64,000 bases of DNA from Duganella sp. Root1480D1 (lineage in GTDB: Bacteria > Pseudomonadota > Gammaproteobacteria > Burkholderiales > Burkholderiaceae_D), in assembly GCF_001427305.1 (NCBI RefSeq), contig NZ_LMFZ01000048.1:249355-313354 (forward strand), given 5' to 3'. Position 1 is the first letter of the stretch; every line of letters begins with the position of its first letter. The notes under the pieces are model-generated. The model was not told the origin of the DNA. It saw only the letters and a program-made list of their open reading frames with translations, and searched no databases. A program made the position numbers and the translations under genes. This document shows, one piece after another, positions 34,607 to 43,882 of the stretch.

Positions 34607-35998
34607 TCACGCGATATCGTTGTAGAAAATGTGATTGCCGATGATGGCGCAAGGCCGATGATTCTCTGCCCAGCGTGGCGGTTTGGGTATATTGCGTGCG
34701 TAATAATGCGTCGCGCCCCCTGTAATGTCCGGCAACTGCAATGCAATTGCGGCGCGGGCCAGCGACAGCGGCTGGAGAAGATCGGGAGCGTTCAATTTCT
34801 GGAGCTTGCGCAAGTTGGGATCGCCCTGGTTCCAACAGCTGAACTGATAAGGTTTCAGGCAGACTTCATCGACGTTGCGTCCCCAATATCGGGGCCGTTT
34901 GACCCGGTTCATTACCACATTCGCCACGGCGGTCATGCCATCCTGGCCTTCGCCGCGTGCTTCGCCCCAGATGGTGCGAGCAAGTGTTAATTCAGTAGAG
35001 GCAGCCGGCGCTGGAATTGGCGAGGCGGGCTGGCTGGCCGGCTTTTCAAGCGTGGCAAGGTCGGCTGTGCTGAGAACCAAATCCGCTTTGCACCAGTCGA
35101 GGATACGTACCATCGGTACCGCCAGACCAGCCCAACCTGTGACGCCCAATAGGCCCGAAGGGGCTGAGCCGATATACATCGCGGCGAGGCGATTTCCCTC
35201 CATGACCGGCGCGCCGCTGTCTCCCGCGACCAGTGATTGCTGCCCGGCCGCGAACACCATGGCATCAATAATCTGGTAATCCAGTACCCCTGTATTCCCT
35301 TCGAGCTCCATCCAGGCGCTTGCGAATCCCTGGGCGATTGCGGTGACGGGAGCGCTGTCGCCGCAAGTGCGGACTTCCATCAAACGCTGAAGGTTGATCC
35401 CAACTGCACCGTCAGGCAATTGCAAGTCTTGCTCGGCCAGTTCATGGGCTTGGGCAAGATCCATCCTCGCGAGGCCCGCATCAATTCGGGACTCGCGCGG
35501 TCCGCTGAAGAAACCCGGCATCCAGTGGTCGAGAATGGCATCGCGTACAGGGCCACCCTGGCGCCAAATGCTGATGCGGTCGCCGATCCTGGTATCGGCT
35601 GCAGCTGCAAGCACGTGGCCGGCGGTCAGCGCATAAAGGCCACGGTTTTCCCGCCCGCGCAGCAGGCCTGTCAGGGTGCCACTTCCGCTGTTGCGGACCG
35701 CATTGCCTATCCTTGCACCGTGCATTTTGCCTGGCGCTATCCGAATTGCATGGATGGGAAGCGTCGCCCCGTCGGCCAGGCGGACGCTGTGCGGAAGGGG
35801 CGTACCGTCGGCGAAACCAAGCTGTAGTTCTGCCCGCGAAATGGCGTTTTGGCGCGGCAACCAGGCGACCATCCGCAAGGAATGCAATTGCAGGGCGCTC
35901 AAACCCCAGTCATAAGCTGCGGGGCCTGGGAGAAGGTGCGGGCGTAGACGGCAGCTCAGCCCGAGGTACGCCAGACGCGAAGATTGAGAGGGACTCAT
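34607..35998 (-). CDS. Trypsin-like protease fused to SleB-type cell-wall hydrolase
   Basis: A 463-residue two-domain protein. Residues about 95-310 form a chymotrypsin-fold serine protease with His128 (LTAGHVLA), Asp173 (IDAGLARMD) and Ser261 (AGDSGAPV). A Pro/Ala-rich linker (about 318-335) leads to a Hydrolase_2/SleB domain. That domain starts LARTIWGEARGEGQ (catalytic Glu346) and ends THYYARNIPKP and IGNHIFYNDIA. No signal peptide is evident. The ATG at 35998 overlaps the upstream stop (ATGA), showing coupling. Such a protease-plus-wall-hydrolase fusion is unfamiliar to me; both catalytic sets look complete. Confidence 0.85.
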   Translation of the reverse strand: MSPSQSSRLAYLGLSCRLRPHLLPGPAAYDWGLSALQLHSLRMVAWLPRQNAISRAELQLGFADGTPLPHSVRLADGATLPIHAIRIAPGKMHGARIGNAVRNSGSGTLTGLLRGRENRGLYALTAGHVLAAAADTRIGDRISIWRQGGPVRDAILDHWMPGFFSGPRESRIDAGLARMDLAQAHELAEQDLQLPDGAVGINLQRLMEVRTCGDSAPVTAIAQGFASAWMELEGNTGVLDYQIIDAMVFAAGQQSLVAGDSGAPVMEGNRLAAMYIGSAPSGLLGVTGWAGLAVPMVRILDWCKADLVLSTADLATLEKPASQPASPIPAPAASTELTLARTIWGEARGEGQDGMTAVANVVMNRVKRPRYWGRNVDEVCLKPYQFSCWNQGDPNLRKLQKLNAPDLLQPLSLARAAIALQLPDITGGATHYYARNIPKPPRWAENHRPCAIIGNHIFYNDIA

Positions 35999-37482
35999 GA
36001 GTATTTCACAGCCTTGCATTCGCCATTGACGATACGCTGCTGGATGGCATCGGTTATGTCGCTGTCGGCCACTCCTGGCAGCTTCAATCCTTCCGTTTTG
36101 CACAACTTGACACGGCGCGCGAACTCCGGGAAATCCTTCTGCTGAGGATTGAGGCCCAGCGCCATCCATAGTTTGTCGTCGACGCTATCCGGCGGAATCG
36201 TTCCAATTGGTCGGTTGCTGCTTGCTGCGGGAGCCGTTGGCAGCGTTTTTGCGCGAGGCATTGGACACGTGCCGGAATTGAGCGTTTCAGGCTTCGGCCG
36301 GCTTTGGTAGCGGGCGAGCAGTGCGTTCACCTTTGCGAACTGCTTCCGCGAGTTCAATACGGCACTGTCCAGCGTATTCAATTTTTCCCGGTCATCCATG
36401 TTCAAGGATTTGATTTCCTTCCCCGCAGCGCGTGGAACTTCGATGGTTCCCGAATGGAGAGCGCCGACGTCTGGCTTTGTACTTTCAGTGACAGGCTGGC
36501 TTGGCGGTGGCTTGATTTTCAAGGCCAGCTTTTCCATGATTGAGTCGAGATCGGGGCCCGCGTTTGCCAGGTCCTGGTCGGCCTGGCCCTTGACCCAATG
36601 CGTTTCGATCCACAGCCAGAGGCCAGCCTGGTAGCTATCTTCAAGACGGGTTTCGAGCGCCAGGGTTGCCTTTTGGACTTGATCGATGTGAGTCGTGGCC
36701 GCCGCTATGGCCTGGCCTATCAAGGGATCGGGGTAGCTGCGGCGCTCGGCTGTCATGGTGCCCCGGCAGCGCAACTCAAGGGCCTTTTTAGCCGCCAGGC
36801 AGCGGCCCATGAAAGGATCGTTCTTGCCGGCACCAAGCGGTGGAGTGCATGGTTGGCTGGCGGCCGCACAAGCCTGCTTGTCTGCGGGCACGCGTGTGGA
36901 GGCCGGGACGACAGTTTCGGCATTCAAGGCCTGGACCGGGATCAACGCCGAATAAACCTTGGCGAGTTGGTCGTGGGCTTCGACTAGTACGTGATTCGGT
37001 TTGCTGCCGCCGGCGCTTGCCGGATCGGTCAAATATGGCCGGGCCAAGTCCAACCGGCAGTCCAGTGCCTTGATGGCCGTGCTATAGACCTGTACGCGGG
37101 TTTCCCACGGAGTTGAGGAGCCATACACGTATGCCCCCAATCCCAGTGCCGCCAGCCCGCGCGTCATTCTTGGTTCCGGATCCACCGCTTCCCGCAAGAG
37201 GCCGAGTGTACCGAAGGTGGCCAGGGCGGTTGCCACATGGGGCTTCACATTGCTTGCGCGCTGGCTGGCCAGGGAAAATTCGCGCATGAGGTCTTCAGTC
37301 CAGATGAACGACTCTTCGATTGACTGCGGCGGTTTCAGGTCTGGATAAACCGGTAACGGCGTGCTCGATGGCTGCGGTTTCTCCTTGAAACGACTGGGGT
37401 TTACCTGGGGCGAATCAGTGGCGCAGGCCGATAACAGCAGAACGAACAAGGCAATGTACGTTTTGCAGTGTGAGTCGCGCAT
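35995..37482 (-). CDS. Predicted lipoprotein of unknown function
   Basis: A 495-residue protein with a lipoprotein signal: hydrophobic LFVLLLSAC with lipobox LSAC, then ATDSPQ, which lacks an inner-membrane-retention Asp right after the Cys. After a Pro-rich linker (about 25-52) it is mostly helical, with several Cys in the middle (CRLDLA, KQACAAASQPC, RCLAAKKALELRC) that may form disulphides. No known domain is recognised. It is the first gene of the four-gene cassette and overlaps the next gene by 4 bases. An outer-membrane-linked partner of the downstream hydrolases is a reasonable inference. Confidence 0.8.
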   Translation of the reverse strand: MRDSHCKTYIALFVLLLSACATDSPQVNPSRFKEKPQPSSTPLPVYPDLKPPQSIEESFIWTEDLMREFSLASQRASNVKPHVATALATFGTLGLLREAVDPEPRMTRGLAALGLGAYVYGSSTPWETRVQVYSTAIKALDCRLDLARPYLTDPASAGGSKPNHVLVEAHDQLAKVYSALIPVQALNAETVVPASTRVPADKQACAAASQPCTPPLGAGKNDPFMGRCLAAKKALELRCRGTMTAERRSYPDPLIGQAIAAATTHIDQVQKATLALETRLEDSYQAGLWLWIETHWVKGQADQDLANAGPDLDSIMEKLALKIKPPPSQPVTESTKPDVGALHSGTIEVPRAAGKEIKSLNMDDREKLNTLDSAVLNSRKQFAKVNALLARYQSRPKPETLNSGTCPMPRAKTLPTAPAASSNRPIGTIPPDSVDDKLWMALGLNPQQKDFPEFARRVKLCKTEGLKLPGVADSDITDAIQQRIVNGECKAVKYS

Positions 37483-37509
37483 TGAAACCTCCGCAGTTGT
37501 TTCTGCACA

Positions 37510-37545
37510 GTAGGATTACGCCCCATTTTGAAGGATTATTCCTAC
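37510..37545. repeat. Inverted repeat upstream of the lipoprotein gene
   Basis: GTAGGA (37510-37515) and TCCTAC (37540-37545) face each other 24 bases apart, with two internal GGATTA copies. The site is 28-63 bases upstream of the lipoprotein start, so it could be an operator for the four-gene cassette. Short arms make this tentative. Confidence 0.3.
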
Positions 37546-37683
37546 AACGTTTCGCGCGGATGACCTAAAAATTGCTAAGTTCGCTATCAAATAGCAAAAA
37601 AGCAACAAGTATTATCGTGAAAGTAACGGATATCGTTTTGACAGCCGGCCGCTACGCTCGACTGCCAATTGCAGCGAAAGCGC

Positions 37684-39168
37684 TCAGGCAGCGCGGTTGA
37701 CGGTGCTGGTGCCTGCCGGATGGCGGCGCTCGGCTGTCTTCATCACCAGTGAACGTATGTCGTTCAGCAGCGAGAATTCGGTCGGGCTGAGATGGATGGT
37801 CGGGAAAGAGTCATCCCAATCGCCGTACAGGAAGCCTGTCGGCTGGCCGTTGGAGCACAGCGGCAGGATGACGAAGCTGCGTGCATCGCTCAGCGTGTCG
37901 CGCCACCAAGCGGGCAACTTGGCCGCGAATTTCGGATCTGCTGCATTTTCGATGAAGATCACGCGGTCGCTGCTCAGGGCGGCATGGAACACATTCGGCT
38001 CGTAAGTATCGGCAAAATGCATGGCTGCCAGGTGCTCGCGCACCCCGTCGCCCAGGCACATGCGGGCGGCGTATTTGTTTTCGCGACGGTTGCGCACGAA
38101 GGCTACCGCGCGGCTGAACTGCAAGCCCTTGAACACGGTTTCCAGCGCGATCGAAGCCATTTGGCCGGCACTTGCGGTATCGAGCGAATCGCGCATGTCG
38201 GCCAAGCCGCTCAATAGGATATTGTTGCCGGCTGCGCGCTGGCGCGTTTGTGCCAGCGCTTTGGCGCGGCGTTCGGCCGGCTTGGACAGTGGAGCAATCG
38301 ACAAGTCGGTTGCTGCAACAACCTTGGCCTGTTCGATGGCCAGCGCCAGCTTGTCGGTGCTGACCCCGATCATGGACGAATAGCGGGCGGTGATGCGCTG
38401 GACTTCCGCGGCGCCTTCTTCGCTGTCATTCCATAGTGCACCGGCACAGATGCAGGACATGGTCGATACACCGGCTACCCAATCGTCAGGGCTGAGCGGC
38501 TCGGCCGGCATATCGTCGGCAGGCGGCACCAGGGTGCGCATGCCGGACAGCAGGTTCTCGGGCAGCCCCCAATGCACGGCAGCTGCACGGCCGATGTCCT
38601 GCAGGCTCAGGCCCAGCATTTCGACGGCGGCGCTGTCTTCCTTGCCTTCGCCGGTTGCCTTCTGCAGCTCGGTCCAGCGTTCCGGCATGTAGAAAGTGAT
38701 CAGCATGCGGCCCAAGGTTTGCAGCATGGAGCAGACCACGGCTTCCTCGCCGTGGCGATTTTCCGCGGTGGCGGAGACCTCGCGCGCAACGATTCCCGCA
38801 AGGACGGCCTTTTCCATTTCAATATGGGCCAGGCCTGAATCGGGCGATATCACGGACAGTTCTTCGATCAGCTTCAGGCCCAGCGCCAGGTGGCCGATGG
38901 CTTCCGTACCCAGCACCAGCATGGCCTTGCTGACGGTATTGATTTGCTGGCCGAAGGCGGAATACATGCCGCTATTGGCCAGGCGCAGTACTTTCTGCGT
39001 CAGGACAGGGTCCGACAGCACGGTACGCGCCATATCGAACTCTTTATCGTCCTCACCGCGCATAGCGCCCAGGATGGCGGTAATCGCCTTGGCGAAGCCG
39101 GGCATGTCGCCTTGCTGGCGCGTGCGTTCCCACAAGGTAGACAGGGTTTGTTCGCTCAATGCGTTCAT
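37684..39168 (-). CDS. HDOD-domain signalling protein with C-terminal GAF-like region
   Basis: A 494-residue cytoplasmic protein. The N-terminal HDOD domain (about 20-225) has the typical MPGFAKAITAILGAM, VLSDPVLTQKVLRLANS and LGTEAIGHLALGL. The C-terminal half (about 320-480) looks like a GAF domain. HDOD proteins are non-catalytic relatives of HD phosphohydrolases and act as signalling scaffolds. Its ATG overlaps the stop of the PAS-GGDEF-EAL gene (ATGA), so both are probably made together in c-di-GMP control. Confidence 0.88.
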   Translation of the reverse strand: MNALSEQTLSTLWERTRQQGDMPGFAKAITAILGAMRGEDDKEFDMARTVLSDPVLTQKVLRLANSGMYSAFGQQINTVSKAMLVLGTEAIGHLALGLKLIEELSVISPDSGLAHIEMEKAVLAGIVAREVSATAENRHGEEAVVCSMLQTLGRMLITFYMPERWTELQKATGEGKEDSAAVEMLGLSLQDIGRAAAVHWGLPENLLSGMRTLVPPADDMPAEPLSPDDWVAGVSTMSCICAGALWNDSEEGAAEVQRITARYSSMIGVSTDKLALAIEQAKVVAATDLSIAPLSKPAERRAKALAQTRQRAAGNNILLSGLADMRDSLDTASAGQMASIALETVFKGLQFSRAVAFVRNRRENKYAARMCLGDGVREHLAAMHFADTYEPNVFHAALSSDRVIFIENAADPKFAAKLPAWWRDTLSDARSFVILPLCSNGQPTGFLYGDWDDSFPTIHLSPTEFSLLNDIRSLVMKTAERRHPAGTSTVNRAA

Positions 39169-40898
39169 TGGGCCACCTGCCGCGGTTCTTCGGTCATCAG
39201 GGCGGCGTAGGTTCGTTCCTTGAGCGCCGCCATGGCGGTGTGCGCTGCCATTGGACGGCCGGTCAAGAATCCCTGGACGTACTGGCAGCCGCGCTGTGCG
39301 ACGTAATGCATTTGCTCTTCGGTCTCCACGCCTTCCGCCACGACGGACAAATCCAGGTGCTTGGCCAGGTCCAGCACTGCATTGCAGATGGCGCCGTCCT
39401 TTTCCGAACCCGGCAGGTCGCGGATGAAAGTGCGGTCGATCTTCAGTACGGAAATCGGGAAGCGTTTCAGGTAGGACAGTGAGGAGTAGCCGGTGCCAAA
39501 GTCGTCGATCGCGATACGGGCATGGCGCTCGGCCATCCTGGCAAGAATCGTCTCGGCATGTGCCGGATCGATCATCAGCGTGCCTTCAGTAATTTCCAAC
39601 ACCAGCTGCTCACCAGCCAGGCCGGAGAACGCCAATGCATCGTCAAGGACATCGAGGAATTTGTCGTTGCGGAACTGGCGAGGGCTGATGTTGACAGAGA
39701 TGTATAGCGGGCGTTTGGCGACTTCCTCGAACTGCTTTAGCTGCACGCAGGCCGACTTCAGTGCCCAGGCTCCGAGCAGGTTGATCAAGCCATTGGTTTC
39801 CGCGATCGGGATGAAACGCACCGGCGGCACCATGCCCAGGGTAGGGTGCTTCCAGCGCATCAGTGTCTCAAAACCTTCGATTTCGCGCGTGCCGGAGTTG
39901 ACGATCGGCTGGTAGTACAGCAGGAACTCACCTTCGCGCACGGCCTGGAACATGGCCGCTTCCAACGAAATATCATGCTCCGGCGGACCGCTCTGGCGCT
40001 GGCTGTAAACCACGCAACGCGCTTTGCCGGTTTCCTTGGCGCGCGACATGGCGGCATCGGCCAACGCTACCAGGCGCACCTCATCTTCCGCGTGTTCCGG
40101 GTAGACCGATACGCCGAGCGATGCGCTGACGTAAATGATGTGCTGTTCAACTTCAAATGGCGACTGCAGCGTAGCGAGCAGGCGGCCCGTAACCAATTTG
40201 ATCTGCGCCTCATTGTAGGTGCCGGGCAGCACTGCCACGAATTCATCGCCGCCGACGCGGGCCAGGGTATCGCTGTCGCGCAGGGTTTTGCGCAAGCGCA
40301 CCGCGGCCATTTTCAGGACAGCGTCGCCTACCGGATGGCCCAGCCCATCGTTCACTTTCTTGAAGCTGTCGAGGCCAATGGTGGCCACTGCAAAACCCTG
40401 GCCGGAGCGGCGCGCCTGGGCGATGGTCATGCGCAGGCGGTCCGACAGCAGCAGGCGATTCGGCAGTTCGGTCAGGCCATCGTGGGTGGCCATGTGACGG
40501 AGGCGTTCTTCGGTCGCATGCTGGGCCGTCATGTCGCGCCCGACAACCAGCAATTCATAAGCCTTGTTGGCGGTGGCGTAGCTGCTGACCCGCAGTTCAA
40601 ACCAGATTTCGTGCTCGGGAGTTTTGAGGCGGATTTCGGCGCGGTGAGCACCACGGGCCTGGATGGATTCCGAGAGCGCAGACTTCAGTGCCGCATGGTC
40701 CAGTTCACAGATAAAGGCGAGGAGAAGCTGGCCTTCCAGTTCCTGTCCATTACATAACAAATTGGCTGTGCGCTGGCTGGCGAAGAGAATTTGACCCATC
40801 AGATTCAGCCTGAACACTACATCGCCCGCTTCCTCTAGCAGGAGATTTGCCTCATGGTGTGTTGATGTCAGGGGCACTGTCTGGGAGCTGGAAAGCAT
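39165..40898 (-). CDS. PAS-GGDEF-EAL cyclic-di-GMP protein
   Basis: A 577-residue sensor. A PAS domain (about 18-130) is followed by a GGDEF domain with an intact RVGGDEF active site and by an EAL domain. The EAL signature reads ETLMR, keeping the E-x-L-x-R catalytic Glu, with later motifs DDFGTGYSS, KIDRTFI and AEGVETEEQ. Both cyclase and phosphodiesterase activities are therefore possible. No membrane segment is seen. It is the first gene of the pair with the HDOD protein. Confidence 0.92.
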   Translation of the reverse strand: MLSSSQTVPLTSTHHEANLLLEEAGDVVFRLNLMGQILFASQRTANLLCNGQELEGQLLLAFICELDHAALKSALSESIQARGAHRAEIRLKTPEHEIWFELRVSSYATANKAYELLVVGRDMTAQHATEERLRHMATHDGLTELPNRLLLSDRLRMTIAQARRSGQGFAVATIGLDSFKKVNDGLGHPVGDAVLKMAAVRLRKTLRDSDTLARVGGDEFVAVLPGTYNEAQIKLVTGRLLATLQSPFEVEQHIIYVSASLGVSVYPEHAEDEVRLVALADAAMSRAKETGKARCVVYSQRQSGPPEHDISLEAAMFQAVREGEFLLYYQPIVNSGTREIEGFETLMRWKHPTLGMVPPVRFIPIAETNGLINLLGAWALKSACVQLKQFEEVAKRPLYISVNISPRQFRNDKFLDVLDDALAFSGLAGEQLVLEITEGTLMIDPAHAETILARMAERHARIAIDDFGTGYSSLSYLKRFPISVLKIDRTFIRDLPGSEKDGAICNAVLDLAKHLDLSVVAEGVETEEQMHYVAQRGCQYVQGFLTGRPMAAHTAMAALKERTYAALMTEEPRQVAQ

Positions 40899-41145
40899 TG
40901 TTGCGCTCGATTCTTTCTCTTCGGGTCGAAACCAGAGAGAAATGTATCACTTAAACCTCATGTTTCACATGAAAAAGAGCAACATTAGTCCATGTTTTTA
41001 GGAAATTTGTTGCCATAGATCAGTTTCGAATGAAAACAGCAGAAGTTTGATGCTTTAGTAAGCAATGTTTCATTATTACGCTAACCTTGCTACAGCTGAA
41101 AGTTTGCGCTAGCCTCGCGTTACAGAGGAAGCCGAGGAGGGCGAA
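40899..41145. other. Divergent intergenic region between PAS-GGDEF-EAL gene and aidB
   Basis: 247 A/T-rich bases that must hold both promoters. A perfect short palindrome, TCATGT-TTC-ACATGA, lies at 40958-40972, 60 bases upstream of the minus-strand gene. No clear -35/-10 pair could be assigned. GGAGG a few bases before 41146 is the aidB ribosome-binding site. Confidence 0.5.
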
Positions 41146-42828
41146 ATGAACCGTTTCGACACGCACGAGGTTTTCAACCAGGTGAGCCCGTTTGTGAACG
41201 TCAATCTGTTCACTTGCGACACCGCCTTGCGCGAAGCGCTTGAACGCGAAGGCGGCGCTTTCGCCACCGCTTCGCTGATGGAACTGGGGGCGGAATTGGG
41301 CACCGCAGAGATGCAAGAGCTGGCCCGCCAGGCTAATGAACATCCGCCCGTCCTGAAGAATTTCGACCGCGCCGGACATCGGATCGACGAAGTCGAATTC
41401 CACCCGGCCTGGCACAAGCTGATGGAGCTGATGGTCGCGGCAGGCGCGCACGCATCGCCATGGGAAGGCAAGCACCCGCATCATGGCGCGCAAGTGGCGC
41501 GGGCGGCACGCTACATCCTGTTCGGTCAAGTCGAAAACGGTGCGCAATGCCCGATTACCATGACATATGCCAGCGTGCCGGCGCTGCGCCAAAGCCCCGG
41601 CATTGCCGCGCGCTGGCTGCCGAAAATCCTCTCGCGCGTATACGATCCAAGCCCGCTGCCGATTGACGAAAAACGCGGCGCGCTGATCGGCATGGGGATG
41701 ACGGAGAAGCAGGGCGGTTCCGACCTGCGGGCCAATACCACGCAGGCTGAATCCGTACCCGCTGACGAAGTGCGCGCGCTGTTTGGCGCCGACAGTGAGC
41801 CCGTATATCGTTTGACCGGTCATAAATGGTTCTTTTCCGCGCCCCAATGCGATGCCCACCTGGTGCTGGCGCAAGCCGGCGATGCGGGATTGAGCTGTTT
41901 CCTGGTTCCCCGCTTCCTGCCGGAGGGCGCGCGCAACCAGGTGCGCGTGCAGCGCCTGAAAGACAAGCTTGGCAACAAGTCCAATGCCTCGTCCGAAGTC
42001 GAATTCACCGGCGCTTACGGATGGCTGCTTGGCCCGCTGGGCCGCGGTGTGCCGACGATTCTCGAAATGGGAAATCACACGCGCCTTGATTGCGTGCTGG
42101 GTACGGCCGGCATCATGCGCGCGGCATTGACGCAGGTGCTGCACCATGCGCGCCGCCGCAGCGTTTTCGGCAAGCCACTGGCCGAGCAACCGCTGATGCA
42201 GAACGTGCTGGCTGACCTGGCGCTGGAATCGGAAGCGGCGACCGTGTTTGCCATGCGGCTGGCACGCTGCTTCGACCATATGGACAATCCGTCTGAAGCC
42301 CTGCTCGCGCGATTGTTAACCCCTGCCGGCAAATACTGGATCTGCAAGCGCGGCCCCGGTTTTGGTGCGGAAGCGATGGAAGTGCTGGGTGGCAGCGGCT
42401 ACGTTGAGGAAAGTTCACTCGCCAGGCTGTACCGCGAATTGCCGGTCAATTCAATCTGGGAGGGATCGGGCAATGTGATGTGCCTGGATTTGCTGCGCGC
42501 CTTGTCGAAATCGGGGCAGGCTTTGGAAGTGCTGGCGGCGGAGCTCGGCGAGGGCAGCCATGCCGACCCTGATTATGTGCGTTTCACCAGCCAGCTGCTG
42601 GCCGACCTGCCGAAAGCGCGCGAAGACGAATTCGGGGCGCGGCAGTTGGCGGAGCGCCTCGTGCTGGCGATACAGGCAGGTTTGCTGCTGCGGCATGCAC
42701 CGGCCTTTGCCAGCTCTGCCTTTGTCGCCAGCCGCTTGGCGCGTGAGCCGGGCGGCGCCTATGGGCGCTTGCCGCCAGGAACTAACTGTGAAGCAATTCT
42801 ACAGCGGGCGCTGGTGGAAAACGCCTGA
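41146..42828 (+). CDS. aidB: AidB-like acyl-CoA dehydrogenase
   Basis: A 560-residue flavoprotein related to E. coli AidB, part of the adaptive response to alkylation. It matches AidB along its length: THEVFNQVSPFVNVNLF at the start, HPAWHKLMELM, CPITMTYASVPAL, GMGMTEKQGGSDLRANTT, GHKWFFSAPQCDAHLVLAQ and LYRELPVNSIWEGSGN. The conserved GMGMTEKQGGSD FAD region and the C-terminal DNA-binding part are present. GGAGG precedes the ATG. It stands alone before upp, and no ada or alkB gene is in the window. Confidence 0.93.
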   Translation: MNRFDTHEVFNQVSPFVNVNLFTCDTALREALEREGGAFATASLMELGAELGTAEMQELARQANEHPPVLKNFDRAGHRIDEVEFHPAWHKLMELMVAAGAHASPWEGKHPHHGAQVARAARYILFGQVENGAQCPITMTYASVPALRQSPGIAARWLPKILSRVYDPSPLPIDEKRGALIGMGMTEKQGGSDLRANTTQAESVPADEVRALFGADSEPVYRLTGHKWFFSAPQCDAHLVLAQAGDAGLSCFLVPRFLPEGARNQVRVQRLKDKLGNKSNASSEVEFTGAYGWLLGPLGRGVPTILEMGNHTRLDCVLGTAGIMRAALTQVLHHARRRSVFGKPLAEQPLMQNVLADLALESEAATVFAMRLARCFDHMDNPSEALLARLLTPAGKYWICKRGPGFGAEAMEVLGGSGYVEESSLARLYRELPVNSIWEGSGNVMCLDLLRALSKSGQALEVLAAELGEGSHADPDYVRFTSQLLADLPKAREDEFGARQLAERLVLAIQAGLLLRHAPAFASSAFVASRLAREPGGAYGRLPPGTNCEAILQRALVENA

Positions 42829-42873
42829 GGCTGGGATAATGCGCGCAATTGACCGAATTTATTCCTGATTAAC

Positions 42874-43524
42874 ATGAAACAAGATCCGCGCTTTCCCAAC
42901 CTGTTCATCACTGATCACCCGCTGATCCAGCACAAGCTGAGCCATATGCGCGACAAGTCAACGTCCACGCGCACTTTCCGCGAACTGCTGAAAGAAATCA
43001 CGCTGCTGATGGGTTACGAAATCACCCGTGACCTGCCGCTGACCACCCGTGAAATCGAGACACCGCTGCAAACCATCCAGGCGCCAGTGATCGCCGGCCG
43101 CAAGCTGGCCGTGGTGCCGATCCTGCGTGCAGGCGTAGGCATGAGCGACGGCCTGCTGAACCTGGTGCCATCGGCACGCGTGGGCCACATTGGCGTATTC
43201 CGCGACCCGGACACCCACCAGCCGGTGGAATACCTGGTGCGCCTGCCTGACCTGGTCGACCGTACCTTCATCCTGTGCGACCCGATGGTGGCCACCGGTA
43301 ACTCGGCCGTTCACGCGGTGGACGTGCTGAAAAAGCGCGGCGTTCCGGACGACCAGATCATCTTCCTGGCCCTGGTGGCCGCACCGGAAGGCATCGAAGT
43401 GTTCCAGAAATCGCACCCGAACGTGAAGATCTTCTGCGCATCGCTGGACTCCCACCTCAACGACCACGCCTACATCATTCCAGGCCTGGGCGACGCGGGC
43501 GACCGCATTTTCGGGACCAAATAA
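42874..43524 (+). CDS. upp: Uracil phosphoribosyltransferase
   Basis: Salvages uracil with PRPP to make UMP. A 216-residue PRTase with N-terminal HPLIQHKLSHMRDK, the PRPP-binding loop (FILCDPMVATGNSA) and the C-terminal uracil site (LNDHAYIIPGLGDAGDRIFG). Length and start are normal. It is followed 3 bases later by a small Hpt gene, so the two may be co-transcribed. Confidence 0.97.
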   Translation: MKQDPRFPNLFITDHPLIQHKLSHMRDKSTSTRTFRELLKEITLLMGYEITRDLPLTTREIETPLQTIQAPVIAGRKLAVVPILRAGVGMSDGLLNLVPSARVGHIGVFRDPDTHQPVEYLVRLPDLVDRTFILCDPMVATGNSAVHAVDVLKKRGVPDDQIIFLALVAAPEGIEVFQKSHPNVKIFCASLDSHLNDHAYIIPGLGDAGDRIFGTK

Positions 43525-43527
43525 GCC

Positions 43528-43881
43528 ATGGCCACGCCGGTCGACCCTGCCTTCCACGACCGGCTGCAAGTCCTGCGCGACAAATATGCCGCCAGCGTTC
43601 CCGAACGCATGGCTGCAATCCGCGACGCCCTGGTGCTATGCCAGGGCAGCCTGATCCCTTCCCACATCGAGCAATTGCACCACGCATTGCACAGCGTGGC
43701 CGGCTCCGCCGGATCGTTTGGCCTGGCCCCGCTGGGCGACGAAGCGCGCCGCATCGAACAGATGGTTCGCGGCGTGCTGGAAGCAGGGGCGCCGTGGTTC
43801 GGCATTGAAGCTGCCATTCATACATTGTTGCAATGGGCCGACAAGGATTTTGGCGCAGGGAAAATTGCCGCGCACGATTGA
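43528..43881 (+). CDS. Small Hpt-domain phosphotransfer protein
   Basis: A 117-residue four-helix phosphotransfer protein. The phospho-accepting histidine is probably His55 in LHHALHSVAGSAGSFGL, matching the Hpt consensus H-x-x-x-G. No kinase or receiver is fused to it, and no partner histidine kinase is adjacent. It is 3 bases after upp. It may link to one of the receiver proteins in the window, but that is a guess. Confidence 0.82.
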   Translation: MATPVDPAFHDRLQVLRDKYAASVPERMAAIRDALVLCQGSLIPSHIEQLHHALHSVAGSAGSFGLAPLGDEARRIEQMVRGVLEAGAPWFGIEAAIHTLLQWADKDFGAGKIAAHD

Positions 43882-43882
43882 T

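Noticed and set aside
37637..37642. TTGACA on the plus strand as a promoter
   Set aside because: No plus-strand gene follows; it faces the HDOD gene's 3' end.
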